A stretch of DNA of 64,000 nt from Thelonectria olida (Eukaryota > Ascomycota > Sordariomycetes > Hypocreales > Nectriaceae): contig JAGPYM010000001.1 in NCBI GenBank assembly GCA_020736575.1, forward strand, positions 1,860,001 to 1,924,000. The letters are read 5' to 3'. Position 1 is the stretch's first letter. Every line of letters starts with the position of its first letter. Positions 23,287 through 33,786 of the stretch are shown here, piece by piece. The position numbers and the translations under genes were made by a program. Under the pieces are notes generated by a model. That model was not told the origin of the DNA. It saw nothing but the letters and a program-made list of their open reading frames with translations, and searched no databases.

Positions 23287-24073
23287 ATGTTCCGACAGGC
23301 CATCTCTACTTCTTCTCGCGCCCTCCGCACTGCTCCCCGAGCTGCTGCGGTCCGTCCCTTCATCCAGTCCCAGTTCCAGTCCGCGCCCGCATTCGCCTTG
23401 AGATCTGCCCAACCCGCCGCGTCAAGATGGTATAGCGACGCAAAGGAGTCTGATGCTAAGCCTGCGGAGGAGGCCAAGTCCGAGACCAAGGAGGCCGGTA
23501 CCGAGGCCGATTCTATCGCCGAGCTGAAGAAGGCTCTTGAGGCCAAGGACGCCGAAGCCCGAGACTGGAAGGTTCGCACCGACTTATACACACCGAATTG
23601 GACCCTGAATATTGACTTTCAAACTACAGGACAAGTGCATGCGCACTGTTGCCGACTTCCGCAACCTCCAGGACCGCACTTCGCGTGAGGTTAAGACGGC
23701 CCGCGACTTCGCCATCCAGAAGTTTGCCAAGGATCTCGTCGACAGTGTCGACAACCTCGACCGTGCCTTGAGCACTGTTCCCCACGAGAAGCTTAACGTC
23801 GATGAGCGCCCGGAGCACCTTCAGGATCTCGCCAACCTCGTAGAGGGTCTCAAGATGACCGAGGACATCCTCATGAGCACCCTCAAGAAACACGGCCTCG
23901 AGCGAACAAACCCCGAGGGCGAAAAGTTCAACCCTAATGAGCAGGAGGCTACTTTCATGGCCCCCCAACCCGACAAGGAGGACAACATTGTCTTCTTCGT
24001 CCAACAGAAGGGCTTCAAGCTCAACGGTCGGGTTCTCCGCGCCGCCAAGGTCGGCGTTGTCAAGAACAAATAA
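23287..24073 (+). CDS. mge1: Mitochondrial GrpE, nucleotide exchange factor of mtHsp70
   Basis: Two exons: 23287-23571 and 23630-24073 (242 aa). The product releases ADP from matrix Hsp70 during protein import and folding. The N-terminus (MFRQAISTSSRALRTAPRAA) is rich in Arg, Ser and Ala and lacks acids, a typical mitochondrial presequence; cleavage near SRWYSDA is likely. A charged helix with coiled-coil character follows (AELKKALEAKDAEARDWK), then the GrpE core (CMRTVADFRNLQDRTSRE) and the C-terminal beta domain (PNEQEATFMAPQPDKEDNIV, GFKLNGRVLRAAKVGV). The intron falls exactly in the long helix. Length and order fit Mge1. Confidence 0.95.
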
Positions 24074-24719
24074 GCTATCTATCGACGAGTCAGATCGTGT
24101 GTAATATTATGGGGATTTCGGGTTGGCGTTGGAAAGTGTATAATGCTCCTCTCATGATGGTCTTTTTCAGTTACATGGCGGTTACAGTTACGACGAAAAA
24201 GTTAAAGTGTGGAAACATGTATTGTACATAAGACATACATGGCATGTAAACGTTTGGGGGCGAGCACGCAAACATTGCCTTGAGCATTGCTGCGGATTGA
24301 GCTATTCTGAAGAACTAGTGGTTCAGTCAAATAGTGCCTGACTTGTGACGGTACTAGCGATACAAGTCTCATCTCTCATATGAAAGCGATCAATGTCGGA
24401 CTTATTCATATTTTTTATCACCTCAAACTCTTAGAATATTAAACCATGCTGCCTTCCCGGCCAACGTGGGGAGACTGAGTTTTCCGCAATATTTATTACA
24501 GTAATAATCAAATACGCCTCAAGCAGTAAAGCTCTACCCCCGAAAGTGCAGAGAATGTTGCTATGCTTGAGGGGATATGCAGTTGTGCTTGAGCAGGAGG
24601 CTGAGTAGCGGAACCTCTATATTTGTTGGTTGAGAAATAACCGATCCGATAAAAAGAGGCGAGCTCAAGGGATTTTTGTCCGACTCGCTTGTGGAGTTCC
24701 TACTTTACTACTAATCTAA
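24074..24719. other. AT-rich convergent intergenic region
   Basis: About 650 bp between the MGE1 stop and the stop of the kinase-ankyrin gene. Noticeably more AT-rich than the surroundings (for example about 24400-24520). No gene or tRNA-like fold recognised. Confidence 0.5.
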
Positions 24720-27700
24720 TCACTTGCTAAATTCCTTATGCTTCTTCCAGTCCTGCTTCTGATGTTCCTTCCCACAATACGCTGCTCTTCTACATCTAGT
24801 ACACAGGCTCCCTGGCTTCCTACATATCTTGCAGAGCTTCTTCTTATGGTCTTCGGCCGTAATATTCGCAGTATCTTCCTTCGATATCGCCACGACTTTA
24901 TCGACCCTTTCCTGGGCTTGAAGCCTGATAGCAAGGTCGACGGCTGACCCCATGCTTCTAATCTCCTTCCCCTTCCCTTCCAAAAGCTCTACAATTTCCT
25001 TCCTTCTCGCAAGCATCCGAGGGACGTCGGCAGCGTTTCCGGCCATAGATATTGTGGCAGCAGGCCAGCGGTGAGATACATCTCGAACTCGATCACCGCC
25101 TGTTGCGCAAAATGAAGCACGGTCAAACCACTTCCCACGTCGGCAGACCAGTCGGCTCCTACCTCGAGCATCGCGCGAACGAGAATGGCGTTTGAGCTCT
25201 TTACTGCCATTAACAGAGGCGTTAGGTCAAAGTGTTTGAGGGTTTTGGACTCGCGAACGGTGGCCACATCGTTAAGCAAGGACAAATCTGGAAACGCCCG
25301 TCGCAGCTCTCAAAAGCCGCTATAATACTGTCGTCTTCTCGGTCTACTTCGGGGCAGAAGGCGAGCTGATGGAAGACGTTGAAGTTCGTCGTTGGGCAGA
25401 TTGTAGTCTGAAGCGGTTTAGTTAAACGCTCAGCCCTGTGCTCGCCCAAGATCCATTTGAGGGGGAGCAGCTTGTGGTGGCCGAACTGGAGCAGGAGACA
25501 GCCAAACAACGTAGACGGTGCGTCGATGCTGGTGTCGTCGAGGCCGTGGTAGCGGCCGACGCACCTTCGAAGCTCGTTGGGGTCGGCTCCATGATCTAGC
25601 AGCTGCCGAGCGAGTTGGAAGGAGCCGTGTTTCAGGGCCAAGAGGAGCGGCGAATTGTTCAGCAGTTGCCCTGCAGCAACTGAAACGCCGGCTTGGATGA
25701 GGTCCCTGGCGATGTCCAGGCGATTATGACCAAAGGTGGCCAACAGCGCGAGGTTACTCTCCACTCCACCGTCACCTAGATCGGTGTGGGAGGAAACACT
25801 GGCGCCGTGGCGACGTAGCAAAAAGTAGGCTCCGTCGCATTGTCTCTTGATGCTCTCCTGGAGAGGGTTATGGTTCCCTAAGCCGCCCTTTGTTTCGAGG
25901 TCCCTCTGAAACCCAGTGTTCAGCAGCGCTTCAATGACGTCTGCCTGACCGGCCTGAGCCGCCAGGGTCAACGGCGTGTTGGGCTTCCAAGTCATACCTG
26001 TCACGGGCTCGTCAAACCCCTTGCCAAGCTTGCGATAGTTGTGGTCCCAAAACCACTTGAACGTCTTTTCGGCTCGAAGTTGATACGACGGGCCGTGTCT
26101 TGCCATTCTCTCGATACGCCTGTTGGCATAGCCGTTACAGGCGTTCCCGTCAATAGCCACGGCTAGCGGGCAGAGATCAAGATTCGACAGCAAGTTGGGC
26201 TCGGCTTGGATGAATAGCTCGAGGACATCGTCGTCGTGCATGGCAGCGGCGAGATGGAAAGCACTAAGCGGCTGCAATTCACCCGTACCTGGAGTTGACT
26301 GGGCACCGTAGGCGCAAGCGGATGGACTCGCGCCCACGGCAAGCATTCCCTTCACCGTAGGTATGCTCCGGCGCTTGGCAGCCCAGTGAAGTGGCGTACC
26401 GGCGGGTAGCTCGTTGAACATGTGGGCTCGTAGGCGGATTACCTGATCAGCTTTCCAGGAATCATTGGCTCTGGCGGCTACGGCGTCAGCTACAGCATCT
26501 ACAACCTTGAATAGAAGATTCTGATAAGAGCCTGTGGACAGGGAAGCAGCTAATGAATTTAACGCTTGATGGTTGACTTCTGTTGAGTGTGATCCGTAGT
26601 CTGGCAGCGTCCACAGCCAATGGAGAGGAACCTGACAACTGTTGCTGGCGAGTGAGGCATCCACTCCGTGCTGCAGCAACTCCCAGATGGCAGATCCATT
26701 TCCAGCTCTCATTGCAGCCAGGAGCGGAGTCTCTCCCTTAGCATTTCGAACATTTGGATCGGCCCCTCCTTCGGCGAGCAGCTGTTTGAGCAGCCCTTTA
26801 TAACGCTGGAAGGACGTTTCGTGCATCGCAGTCGCCCAATGCAGCAGCTTATCGCCGTTCTCGCCAGCAATGATGACGTCGTCAATGTGCTGATTCAGAG
26901 AGCGAATCTTCCCAATCATCGTTGCGAAGTCCTCTCTGAAGACGTCGAAGGGGCCCAAGGCCTCCGCTTTCTGGAATGGCATGTCTCCATACAGGCTGCC
27001 TTGCTGTTGGAGAACGATTATGGCACCCCAGATGGCATCGGGATCGGCTTCCTTGGCGTCTTCATATGCCACCTGTGATCCCCAGCAAATGCCGGTGTGA
27101 AACCACGCTGTCAGCTGAATTTCTGAGACGGGTAAATGCACTCCGTGAGCCTTGTGAAATCGGTAGCAGAGATACATAGCAGACGAGCTCCCGAGCTTCG
27201 CCGCCCGTAGCATGTACTCGCAAGCTTTGGCCGGGTTGAAAAGAACATTGGTGTAAAATATGGCCAGATACAAGGCTGCATCTGCCGAGCCAGCCTCTGC
27301 CGCTTTAGTAAGAGAGTCATGAAGCATGTCTTGGACATCTGGAGACAGAAGCCGGATGTGATTAGCACTGAACCTGGACAAGTCCTAGCTGTCGTTAGCC
27401 TGATTTTTCTGGATGGAGCTGAACATGGGTTTTACCTACGAAAGCGATCAATTCGGATTGATATGTTTACTCATAGTCGGAATGCTGGACGCTGAGGAGA
27501 GCAGAACACGGATCTCATCGACGGAACTGTATGAGATTAGACAGTGAAGGTGGCATGTTTCGCCGGCGACGGATTCCATACCGATGCAAAGTACATCTGC
27601 GTGACCACTCTTTCTGATCGGCCAGATGGCAGTACCGTTCAAAAAAATCTTCATCAATGCTTAGTACAGTTAGTGAAGTACATGTTAGTCCCGTAGTCCA

Positions 27701-29225
27701 CGGCTTAGAAGTCACTTACAGACCGCCGCTCTTCCGTTGCTGCTCAACTAGGTCTCTGTGTGAGATGCCCGTTCTTCGTGCTAGAAAATGGCAGAGATAT
27801 AGAATGTACTCTGATGAGACAGCAGTTCCAGATCCCTGCGTGCATTCGCTCCAGACCTTTCGGCACGAGTCCGCAACTACAGTGCCGCCATCTGCACTGT
27901 ATAAACGTTAGAGGATCGAGGAGGAAGTTCAACTTGAAGGGACGCCCTACTCTGCAATTCGATCGCGAACCGCTACGGCCTTGTTCATGACCTCAATGGG
28001 CCGAGCCAAGTCTCTAAGCTCAGGTCTTTTCTGGATTGTGCACTGGAGGACCTCCCATGCCGGCGCACAGTCCGTCTCGGTCGTTCGTCCTGACGAGACG
28101 CACTCCTGAAGGTGGTAAGAAACCGTTTGCAACATTTTAGTGTCTGTTTCCTTGAGCATGTCGATTTCACGCGGGTCTCGCAAACCGATGTGTTGGAACG
28201 GTTCTTTGGAGTTGGTCATTACCGCCCAAACGAGGAGTCCGAAGGAATAGATGTCGGTTTTGGCAAGCCTGTCGATGGGAATCCATTGGCTCCATTCTGG
28301 GGCGGTCCAAGGAACCGTCCCTGAGAGGCGGGCGCCCTCTCCAGATTCGACCAGGGAATAGCCAAAATCGGCAACCTTGGCAATCAGTCCAAGCTTCTCA
28401 TCAGTGAAGAGAAGGATGTTCGCCGGCTTGACGTCAGAGTGAATAATACCGCACTCGTGCAGAGCGCTCAGTCCATTAGCCACGTCGAGACACAGCTTCA
28501 ACCTCCGTCTTTTGGGGATGGCATCGTTGTTGATGGCCTCATGCAGGGTCCCTGGAGAGGGGGAAAGCATTAAAAATTAATCTTGACCATGACCTTGTTG
28601 CGGGCCTTGCCCTTCGAGAGACTCACCGGCATCTGCGTATTCGAGAACAAGACTAGGCCACTTGGTCTTGGGGTCGTCCATGTCGTCCTCCCAGGAAATG
28701 CCAAGAAATTGCACAATGTTGTCGTGGAACATCAGCGGCTCGTGGGTGAGGACCCGTATCTCGAAGAGCATGCGCTTCAGTCGCCTCTGTAGGCCAGATT
28801 CAGCTTCCTCTTTCTTCGAGCTGATTCGTGGTGCCTTGGTCACGACGTACCCAGACTCGATGCAGCTGCATTGCACTCTGACCCGTCTGGCCTTGAAGGT
28901 GGCGCCTGTCCCGGCGATAGAGCTAGGGTTTCGACAGACAGCATCAGCTATGTGTCCGCTCTGTGCGCGGAGGATCCAGTTCCCTGGTTTGTAACCGGTT
29001 CGACCGGCCGGCAAGCATAACGAGGTCATGGACTGAGACGTTGGTGATTGCCGAAGTGGGGAGCAGTCTCCTGACATTATCGGTCGGATTCATGTCAAGA
29101 GAGGAGGACGGGCTTCCATCATCGTGTCTGACAACGACATTGGAAAACGAAGAAGCTGATTGTGTGGTTCTCGTGCGCGCTGTCGACGGGTTAGGCGACG
29201 GGGCGAAGATCTTGAGCTCGTCCAT
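24720..29225 (-). CDS. Protein kinase - Sel1/ankyrin repeat - MYND finger protein (one gene, one frame break)
   Basis: I read this as one minus-strand gene of about 1350 codons. Probable exons: 29225-29040, 28960-28627, 28551-27951, 27896-27720, 27659-27582, then an unresolved junction into a long exon from about 27373-27381 down to 25.3 kb, and the last part to 24720. Kinase domain: beta-3 Lys in GYVVTKAPR, catalytic HSDVKPANILL (non-RD), VADFGYSL, and WTAPEW for APE. A linker leads to Sel1-like units (SADAALYLAIFYTN, AAKLGSSSAMYLCYR), then many ankyrin repeats (GETPLLAAMRAGNGSAIWEL, TPLTLAAQAGQADVIEALLN). The C-terminus is a MYND finger: CKICRKPGSLCTRCRRAAYC with GKEHQKQDWKKH. Near 25.3 kb the frame changes by one base, probably an indel. 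The last frame change, near 25.05 kb, fits a 75-nt intron. Substrates are unknown. Confidence 0.7.
25285..25335 (-). pseudogene. Reading-frame break inside the ankyrin part
   Basis: Reading on the minus strand, the frame ending DREDDSIIAAFE must shift by one base to continue as LRRAFPDLSLLNDV, which resumes clear ankyrin text (LTPLLMAVKSSNAILVRAML). A one-base deletion close to GCTTTTGAGAGC explains it. The alternative is a 41-nt intron starting gtatta and ending ttccag, which is short for this genome. It is either a sequencing error or a real lesion; no other damage is visible in this part. Confidence 0.5.
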
Positions 29226-30195
29226 GAGGTCTCACTGTTTGGAAGCAAAGGCACGCTTGTTCAATAGAGGCAAAAGCTGGCGCAGCTGAGAAAAGCTGGT
29301 TCATCTTGACGGGCGACTGGTGACTCTAAATGCAACGCCAAGTAACACCCGTCCAACAGAATGAGGAGGCATGCAAGTTCGGCCAATAGGCCAAAAGATT
29401 AACTAGCTATGGCGTAATGTGCTGTGAAGTGTGCCTTGCAATATACAACAGTATTAGGCCATTTCAGCCAATAGATTGAGTACCGACCAGTTGTGGCATA
29501 ATCTGCGGCAAAGTGCGCCTTACAATCTACAGCAGGATTAGGAGACATGCCAATTTAACCAAGAGACCAAAAGATTGATATGTTGTGGCGTAGCTGCGCC
29601 GTACAGCAGTGTTCAAGTATTACCCCTGCGCCTTGCGCAGCCTTCGTATGGTCTTTGCTCTATTTCTTAGACCAGGAAGCCGTTCTTGATATATGGGCAC
29701 CGGAAGCTCCATGTACTTTTAGAAGTTGGGTTGGCATCCTGGGCCTGACTTAAATGATACACGTTACCAGGACCAATATACTTGACACGGATGATGTGTT
29801 GTTGATTTGGCAGTTGGTTCCTCTAGTATGTCATGTGCCCTGTACCATGTCATACACTAGACTTATGATTGAACTCATACTTCATTTGACTTGCGCTCAA
29901 GTTGCATTTTTTACTCGAGTTGCCAAGGTCTTGACCCAGTTGGCACTTTGATACGAAAAGACAAACGACCACCCGAGAACACTGTGAGAACTCCCAGTGA
30001 GCCGTATCAATGAGTTATTGTTCTAGTAAATAAGAAAAATCATCGCTAGCGTAGGTATGGCCCCCCTTCTTTTCCCTTATCCCACCAACACTTGCCCAAC
30101 TCCAGCTCAATCATTCCCCCAAGGTATTAGTAAAATCGTACACCGGAACCACAAACTTGGTATCATCTATGCTACACGCCAGACAGGGCATATGT
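29226..30195. other. Intergenic with degenerate tandem repeats
   Basis: About 970 bp with no gene between the start of the kinase gene and the 3' end of the TMEM115-like gene. It contains the three-copy repeat listed separately and is AT-rich towards 29700-30050. Confidence 0.55.
29363..29612. repeat. Degenerate tandem repeat, three copies of about 70-96 bp
   Basis: Copies at about 29363-29458, 29459-29542 and 29543-29612. Shared landmarks in the same order: a CCAA-containing segment, CCAAAAGATT (copies 1 and 3), TGTGGCATAAT-like, GYGCCTTRCAAT, ACARCAG and ATTAGG. Copies differ at many positions, with G/A and C/T differences common. The third copy is truncated. It lies just upstream of the kinase-ankyrin gene start. 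Confidence 0.75.
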
Positions 30196-31327
30196 TCAAC
30201 TCTTCCCCGCGTCGTCGTGATCAGGTTCAAATTTGGTCTCGCCTAGTAGAGGACCTGGTTGCGATGTCATTGCTGTTTGTGTTGCTGGCTGAGGCTGAGT
30301 CTGTACTGAGGGGCCTGAAGGCTGGCTCGGGGGTTGCGAGGGTGCTCGTGGCCCCGACGTGGCCGCATGAAGCCGCTGGTCCAGGGCTCTTAACGCAATC
30401 GCTCTTCGTCTCTCGGCCTCGGCGCGAGCGCCTCCGGGACCGCTTCGATGGCCGACATTATCGCGCCGAGAGGTATCGGAGTGAGAGAAGGGAGTGCACA
30501 CTCGCATGGCGACCAACGCGCCAAATACTTGATCGGATAGGGCGGCAACTACTGGCTTAGCGGGGCCAGGGAAAAACTCGGCGAATGCAAACGTCTCGCT
30601 CGCATCTCCACGAAGCGAGGCGGGTTGGGACGATTCGAGATCGGGGAAGACGGTCTTGTAGAATCGCAGGTAGGTCCAGCTAGTAATAAAACCGAAAACA
30701 GCGAGCCAGAAGGAAGCTCGGTTAAGCAAGGGAGTAAGCGACAGAAGGAAGACGATGCCGATGTAGACCAAGGGGAATCTAGGCACCCTCAGAGACAAGA
30801 TGCCGCGGAAGAGAGTCACGGTATGAGCAGGGACGAGCTGGCTGAAGGCGACGAGGAAGGCGATTTGAATAGGAATCGTTCCAGAAATGACAGTCAGACT
30901 GGTTTTCTTGTCAGCGGATACTTGGAAGTCGAGAGAGGGGAGTCACATACGTCCAGTTCTCGTTACGGGTTAGGGTGAAGAAGACGACCATGACACAGAG
31001 GGTTAGGAAGTTGGGAACCAACGACACAAGAGCGAGGAACTTGGCCAGTTCGGCCGACGACCAAGCTCTCTCCAGATAGCGACCTCCATGGAAGAGTGTT
31101 GCGCAGGCAATTCCAAGCGTGAAAATGTTACTCTCGACAAACGTGGAAGTGAGGAACGTCCAGGGGTAGATGATAGAAAGCTGTGGCACCAGTGTCAGGT
31201 ACGGTATGACGATGTGCGTATTCTCGCTCCATTGGCGATAGCGGATGGCGGCGCTGAGGAGAGACTGTGCCAGCAGCCCGATGAGGATGATTCGAGTGAC
31301 TGGCGGGAGGTTTATCCGCGGAGGCAT
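30196..31327 (-). CDS. TMEM115/rhomboid-like Golgi membrane protein (DUF1751 type)
   Basis: Minus-strand exons: 31327-30951 and 30898-30196 (359 aa, phases agree). About six hydrophobic helices in the first about 220 residues, including TRIILIGLLAQSLLSAAIRY, YPWTFLTSTFVESNIFTLGI (the conserved WxxLTxxFVExxxF family text), and FLLSLTPLLNRASFWLAVFG. The soluble tail is rich in Pro, Gln and Ser. In animals TMEM115 is a rhomboid-like, probably non-proteolytic Golgi protein affecting retrograde transport; no catalytic GxS serine motif is visible here. The start MPPRINLPPVTR is chosen because the preceding in-frame Met would add an odd unconserved leader. Confidence 0.88.
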
Positions 31328-33786
31328 GGTGAAGGAGGACCCAAGGCGAAGACAAGGAAAGTCGAGTACGGGGGATGGTTGGCGAGCAGGCGACTGGAAG
31401 TCGAGTGAGAGATAAGATACCGACGATAGGATGGCAAGACGACGGTATCGCGGGGATGTATGGCTCAACCAGCTGTCAGCGGTGTCATAAACGAGTCGGC
31501 TCGGAGTCCGTCATGCGAATGTCGGCGATGTAGGGAGGTGTTGGCGTTGCAGTTGAGGCTGAGCAGTTGGGATCTTTTGCTTGAATTCTGATTGCCCCTT
31601 GGTTTCCCGAAAGCAGTTTCCTTAGAGCGTGTTGTCTGTCCTCTGCAGCCTCACGAGGCTTTCGACTCCACTAACGGGTGGCTTCAGTGTTGGCCTCAGG
31701 CACGAATGGGTACGAGCAGGAGCCGAAAGCCTCCTTTCCCGTGCAAGGGGAGACAGTGGTTCAGTCTTCAGACGGATGGAGTCCAAGCTTGAACAGATTG
31801 ATGAGGGTTTCACGTTATAAGCTAATCAACATTCAAGCTTGAAAACGGGCCTAGTGAAGATCACTTGGTGCCATCGTGTTACACGTTTGAGCGCACGATT
31901 TTCCTCAAACAAGGGTCTTTAGGTGAGGGAAGTTCCCGGGGCTGATGAAGTGATGTATTTTGGACAGATCCATTCGATCTGAACCGTCACCACCTCTAAC
32001 GACTGATGGACACAATCAAGGCGCGACTCGTCCGAAGACGGTGTCTATTAGCCATACACAAAATTTGCTGAATTGTTCTAAAGCGATCAACCCGATATTG
32101 GTGGCTTGAGCAATGGCTCACAGGCGGACGTAAGGCGCCTCTTGTCTGTGGATACGAAGTACTCGGCTCTCTGTTGCAAGTCATCCCAAACCAATGGAAA
32201 AGGTAGCATCTTGAACAGATGGTAATCTTACGAGGGCTTCTATGCATTCGAAATTTCCTCAATATTCGGAGACCCAGAGCTTGACGATGAAGCCCGGGAC
32301 CAAAGCACGACTACCATGTGGAAAATGCATGATGACGGCAAGTAACCTTGTCTTGGACATGCAGATGCGCTTCGGTGGTGAAGGGTTCGTTTCCATCCGC
32401 ACTAGCTCCATGGCTTACCTGCAAGTGACCTCTTTCTGGTTGGTGACGATTGTCGTAAAGAGCTTTCATCTGGTGCACGCCATTTGAAGCTGCATGCTTG
32501 CACTGGCAGTATCTGGCATGCTCTGGTGCATGAGGGCGAGAATCACCGAGGCATTAATAAATAGTAGAGTACGAAATACGGTAGTCGGCCGTGTTCGGGA
32601 CTCTGGCCCCGCTGGGCTCTGCGAGGTCGTGTTGATGCGACTCGACTGACGGGCGCAGCCTCAGCTGGAGTGGGCTGTTGCCGGCATTGGATGGGGAGAC
32701 AGATGCGACGAGTCGGTGAAGTTTCGGTGGCTTCGGGAGGTTTGATACCCTGTCGCAAACACAGAGAAACAGTGGATGGAAGGTCGTTACTGAGAGAGCT
32801 AACAGAGCCTCTGAGAAACCTCGACAGGCGGGAGGATTCAGTTGCAGGCGTGAAACTGATTGGCGGCATGTGGCTGCTTGTCACAATTTGAAGATGAGCC
32901 AGTGGGGCATCCGAGGTGGAATGTCGTGCAGGGCGAGCAAGCAAGCCACCGACAAACAGGTCCAGACCTGAGTTGGAGGGGAGAGACAAAAAGAGGAATC
33001 GCTTTTTAATAAGAACAACGAAGAGCCAGATGATGTTAAGGAGCGTCATGAACGGGTATTCGTACGCCAGCGAACTTCTAGCTTCGGCGCAAAGCTGAGC
33101 ATCTTGAGGGCCAAGGGCGGCTTGAGTCTCAGGGCGTTAGGCGGTCCAAGTACCGAGATGTTTAATTGAAGACAAGGTGAGAACCTCGGGAATGCCACGG
33201 CCAACCCTGGAGTCTGGCCCCATTTCGGCATAGTGCGTTCGATGTTCCTCACTGGCCGACATTCACACGATCCTCCATCACGCGTCACGTGATGATTGGG
33301 GGCCAAGGGCCACCGAGGTCCTAGAGACACCGTATCCGTGTGTCTAAATTGAGCCAAGACGTTCGCACGAAAGGTCTTGAAGGACAAACTCGGCTGGATG
33401 CATCGCGTTGCATTGTCGCCCACCGAGATCAGCGCGCAGCCAAAGATCAGACGTGCATGGAGTGGCGGCGACGAGCAGGATTTGCGTTCCAACTTCCAGC
33501 AGTTTTTTTTTGTCTCAGAAGAGGCCCAGAATCAGAGCCTATTACACGGGCAAAGTTAGCACCCCGGATCCACTAACGACAATTGGTCATGGTCGCTGAA
33601 TGAAGTCGAGGCATTCGCCGAGTGCTGGTCGGAAGGGCTTGCCTTGGCCTCTCTGGGGAAGGGGGGAGGACCTGGTTCTCAGATCCTCCATCCAGGCCAC
33701 CAGTCCACGACTGATGAACCTTGCTTGACTTTGGGAGCCAGGCTGGCAAGCTGGTCGACGCAAGCTCCGTCACATCGAAAACATCA

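Noticed and set aside
30057..30560. Plus-strand open frame of 167 codons
   Set aside because: Overlaps the TMEM115-like gene in antisense; basic Arg-rich artefact.
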